Assembly: GCA_964486925.1 (NCBI GenBank)
Contig: CAZAOY010000084.1
Location: forward strand, 1-5,567
Length of the DNA: 5,567 nt
Direction: 5' to 3'
DNA from: CAZAOY01 sp964486925
GTDB lineage: Bacteria > Bacillota > Clostridia > Oscillospirales > Ruminococcaceae
Under the pieces are notes generated by a model that was not told the origin of the DNA, searched no databases, and saw only the letters and a program-made list of their open reading frames with translations. The position numbers and the translations under genes are program-made. The stretch's first letter is position 1. Each line of letters opens with the position of its first letter. Below, in pieces: positions 5,277 to 5,567 of the stretch.

Positions 5277-5567
5277 CTATTTAACAGTCTTAGTTAGGAT
5301 CTTAGTATAAGATTCGCCATTATATCTAACAGTAGCGATTACATATGCAATACCCTTCTTGTTGAAGCTGATAGTTACTGGAGTACCAGAAGTTTCTACC
5401 ATTGTTCCAACCTTCGCATTACAGTTAAGAGCAGTTACCTTAACTTTAGTGTTCTTGTTTACAACCTTAACTTGTTCTTTATCAAAAGTAGATTTACCAG
5501 CAGTTACGCGAGCAACCATAGTCTTGTTAAGAACAGCAGTTTTAGGTTTAGCAGTAGAAGCGAATGC
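5277..5567 (-). CDS. Small secreted beta-rich (Ig-like) protein, 5' end cut by window
   Basis: The frame is open to the window edge, so the gene is partial at its N-terminus; 96 residues are visible. They begin Ala-Phe-Ala-Ser, a good signal peptidase I site (AxA), which suggests that a signal peptide lies just outside the window and that the mature protein has about 93 residues. An internal Met at visible residue 17 could be mistaken for the start, but has no ribosome binding site and leaves the upstream frame unexplained. The sequence is rich in Lys, Thr and Val with alternating beta-strand patterns (PVTISF, GIAYVIATVRY, SYTKILTKTV), like bacterial Ig-like domains, but I cannot assign a family. 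Codons are strongly biased to ACT, GCT, GGT, AAC and AAG, unlike neighbouring genes, which suggests high expression. It ends in a strong terminator and is convergent with mazF. Confidence 0.75.
   Translation of the reverse strand, partial: AFASTAKPKTAVLNKTMVARVTAGKSTFDKEQVKVVNKNTKVKVTALNCNAKVGTMVETSGTPVTISFNKKGIAYVIATVRYNGESYTKILTKTVK

Overview
The window comes from a low-GC Gram-positive anaerobe, most likely a member of the Clostridia. Three things suggest this: AT-rich intergenic DNA with strong Shine-Dalgarno sequences, a two-iron superoxide reductase (desulfoferrodoxin) typical of strict anaerobes, and a MazF toxin very close to the Bacillus/Clostridium type. No genus can be named from the sequence alone.

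Layout, left to right. A small two-helix membrane protein of unknown function (minus, 106-621) lies downstream of a desulfoferrodoxin gene (minus, 837-1238). It appears to have its own consensus promoter. The desulfoferrodoxin gene is divergent from a five-helix membrane protein of the 'putative ABC-transporter type IV / CmpB' family (plus, 1511-2092). The divergent region holds two back-to-back sigma-A-type promoters, a perfect 7-1-7 inverted repeat resembling a PerR box (1342-1356), and a leader hairpin whose 3' arm contains the permease gene's probable ribosome binding site. Next is a 684-residue protein with one membrane span at its extreme C-terminus (plus, 2338-4392). It may be a divergent relative of GTPase-associated GAP1 proteins. 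Its long leader contains a palindrome at the predicted transcription start, a possible 8-codon leader ORF and a long inverted repeat. After a 337-base AT-rich gap comes a MazF-family endoribonuclease (plus, 4730-5077) with no recognisable antitoxin gene beside it. A convergent small, probably secreted beta-rich protein (minus, 5277-5567, cut by the window edge) ends in a strong intrinsic terminator.

How the genes relate. They look like separate transcription units and not one pathway: each is flanked by a sizeable gap and most have a plausible promoter. The best functional link is between desulfoferrodoxin and the candidate PerR-like operator, which would fit peroxide or oxygen stress control and could also draw the divergent permease gene into that regulon. 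The parts most worth a second look are the 684-aa tail-anchored protein with its leader, the stand-alone mazF with its 12-bp direct repeats, and the permease leader. No phage, transposon, CRISPR, tRNA or rRNA was seen.
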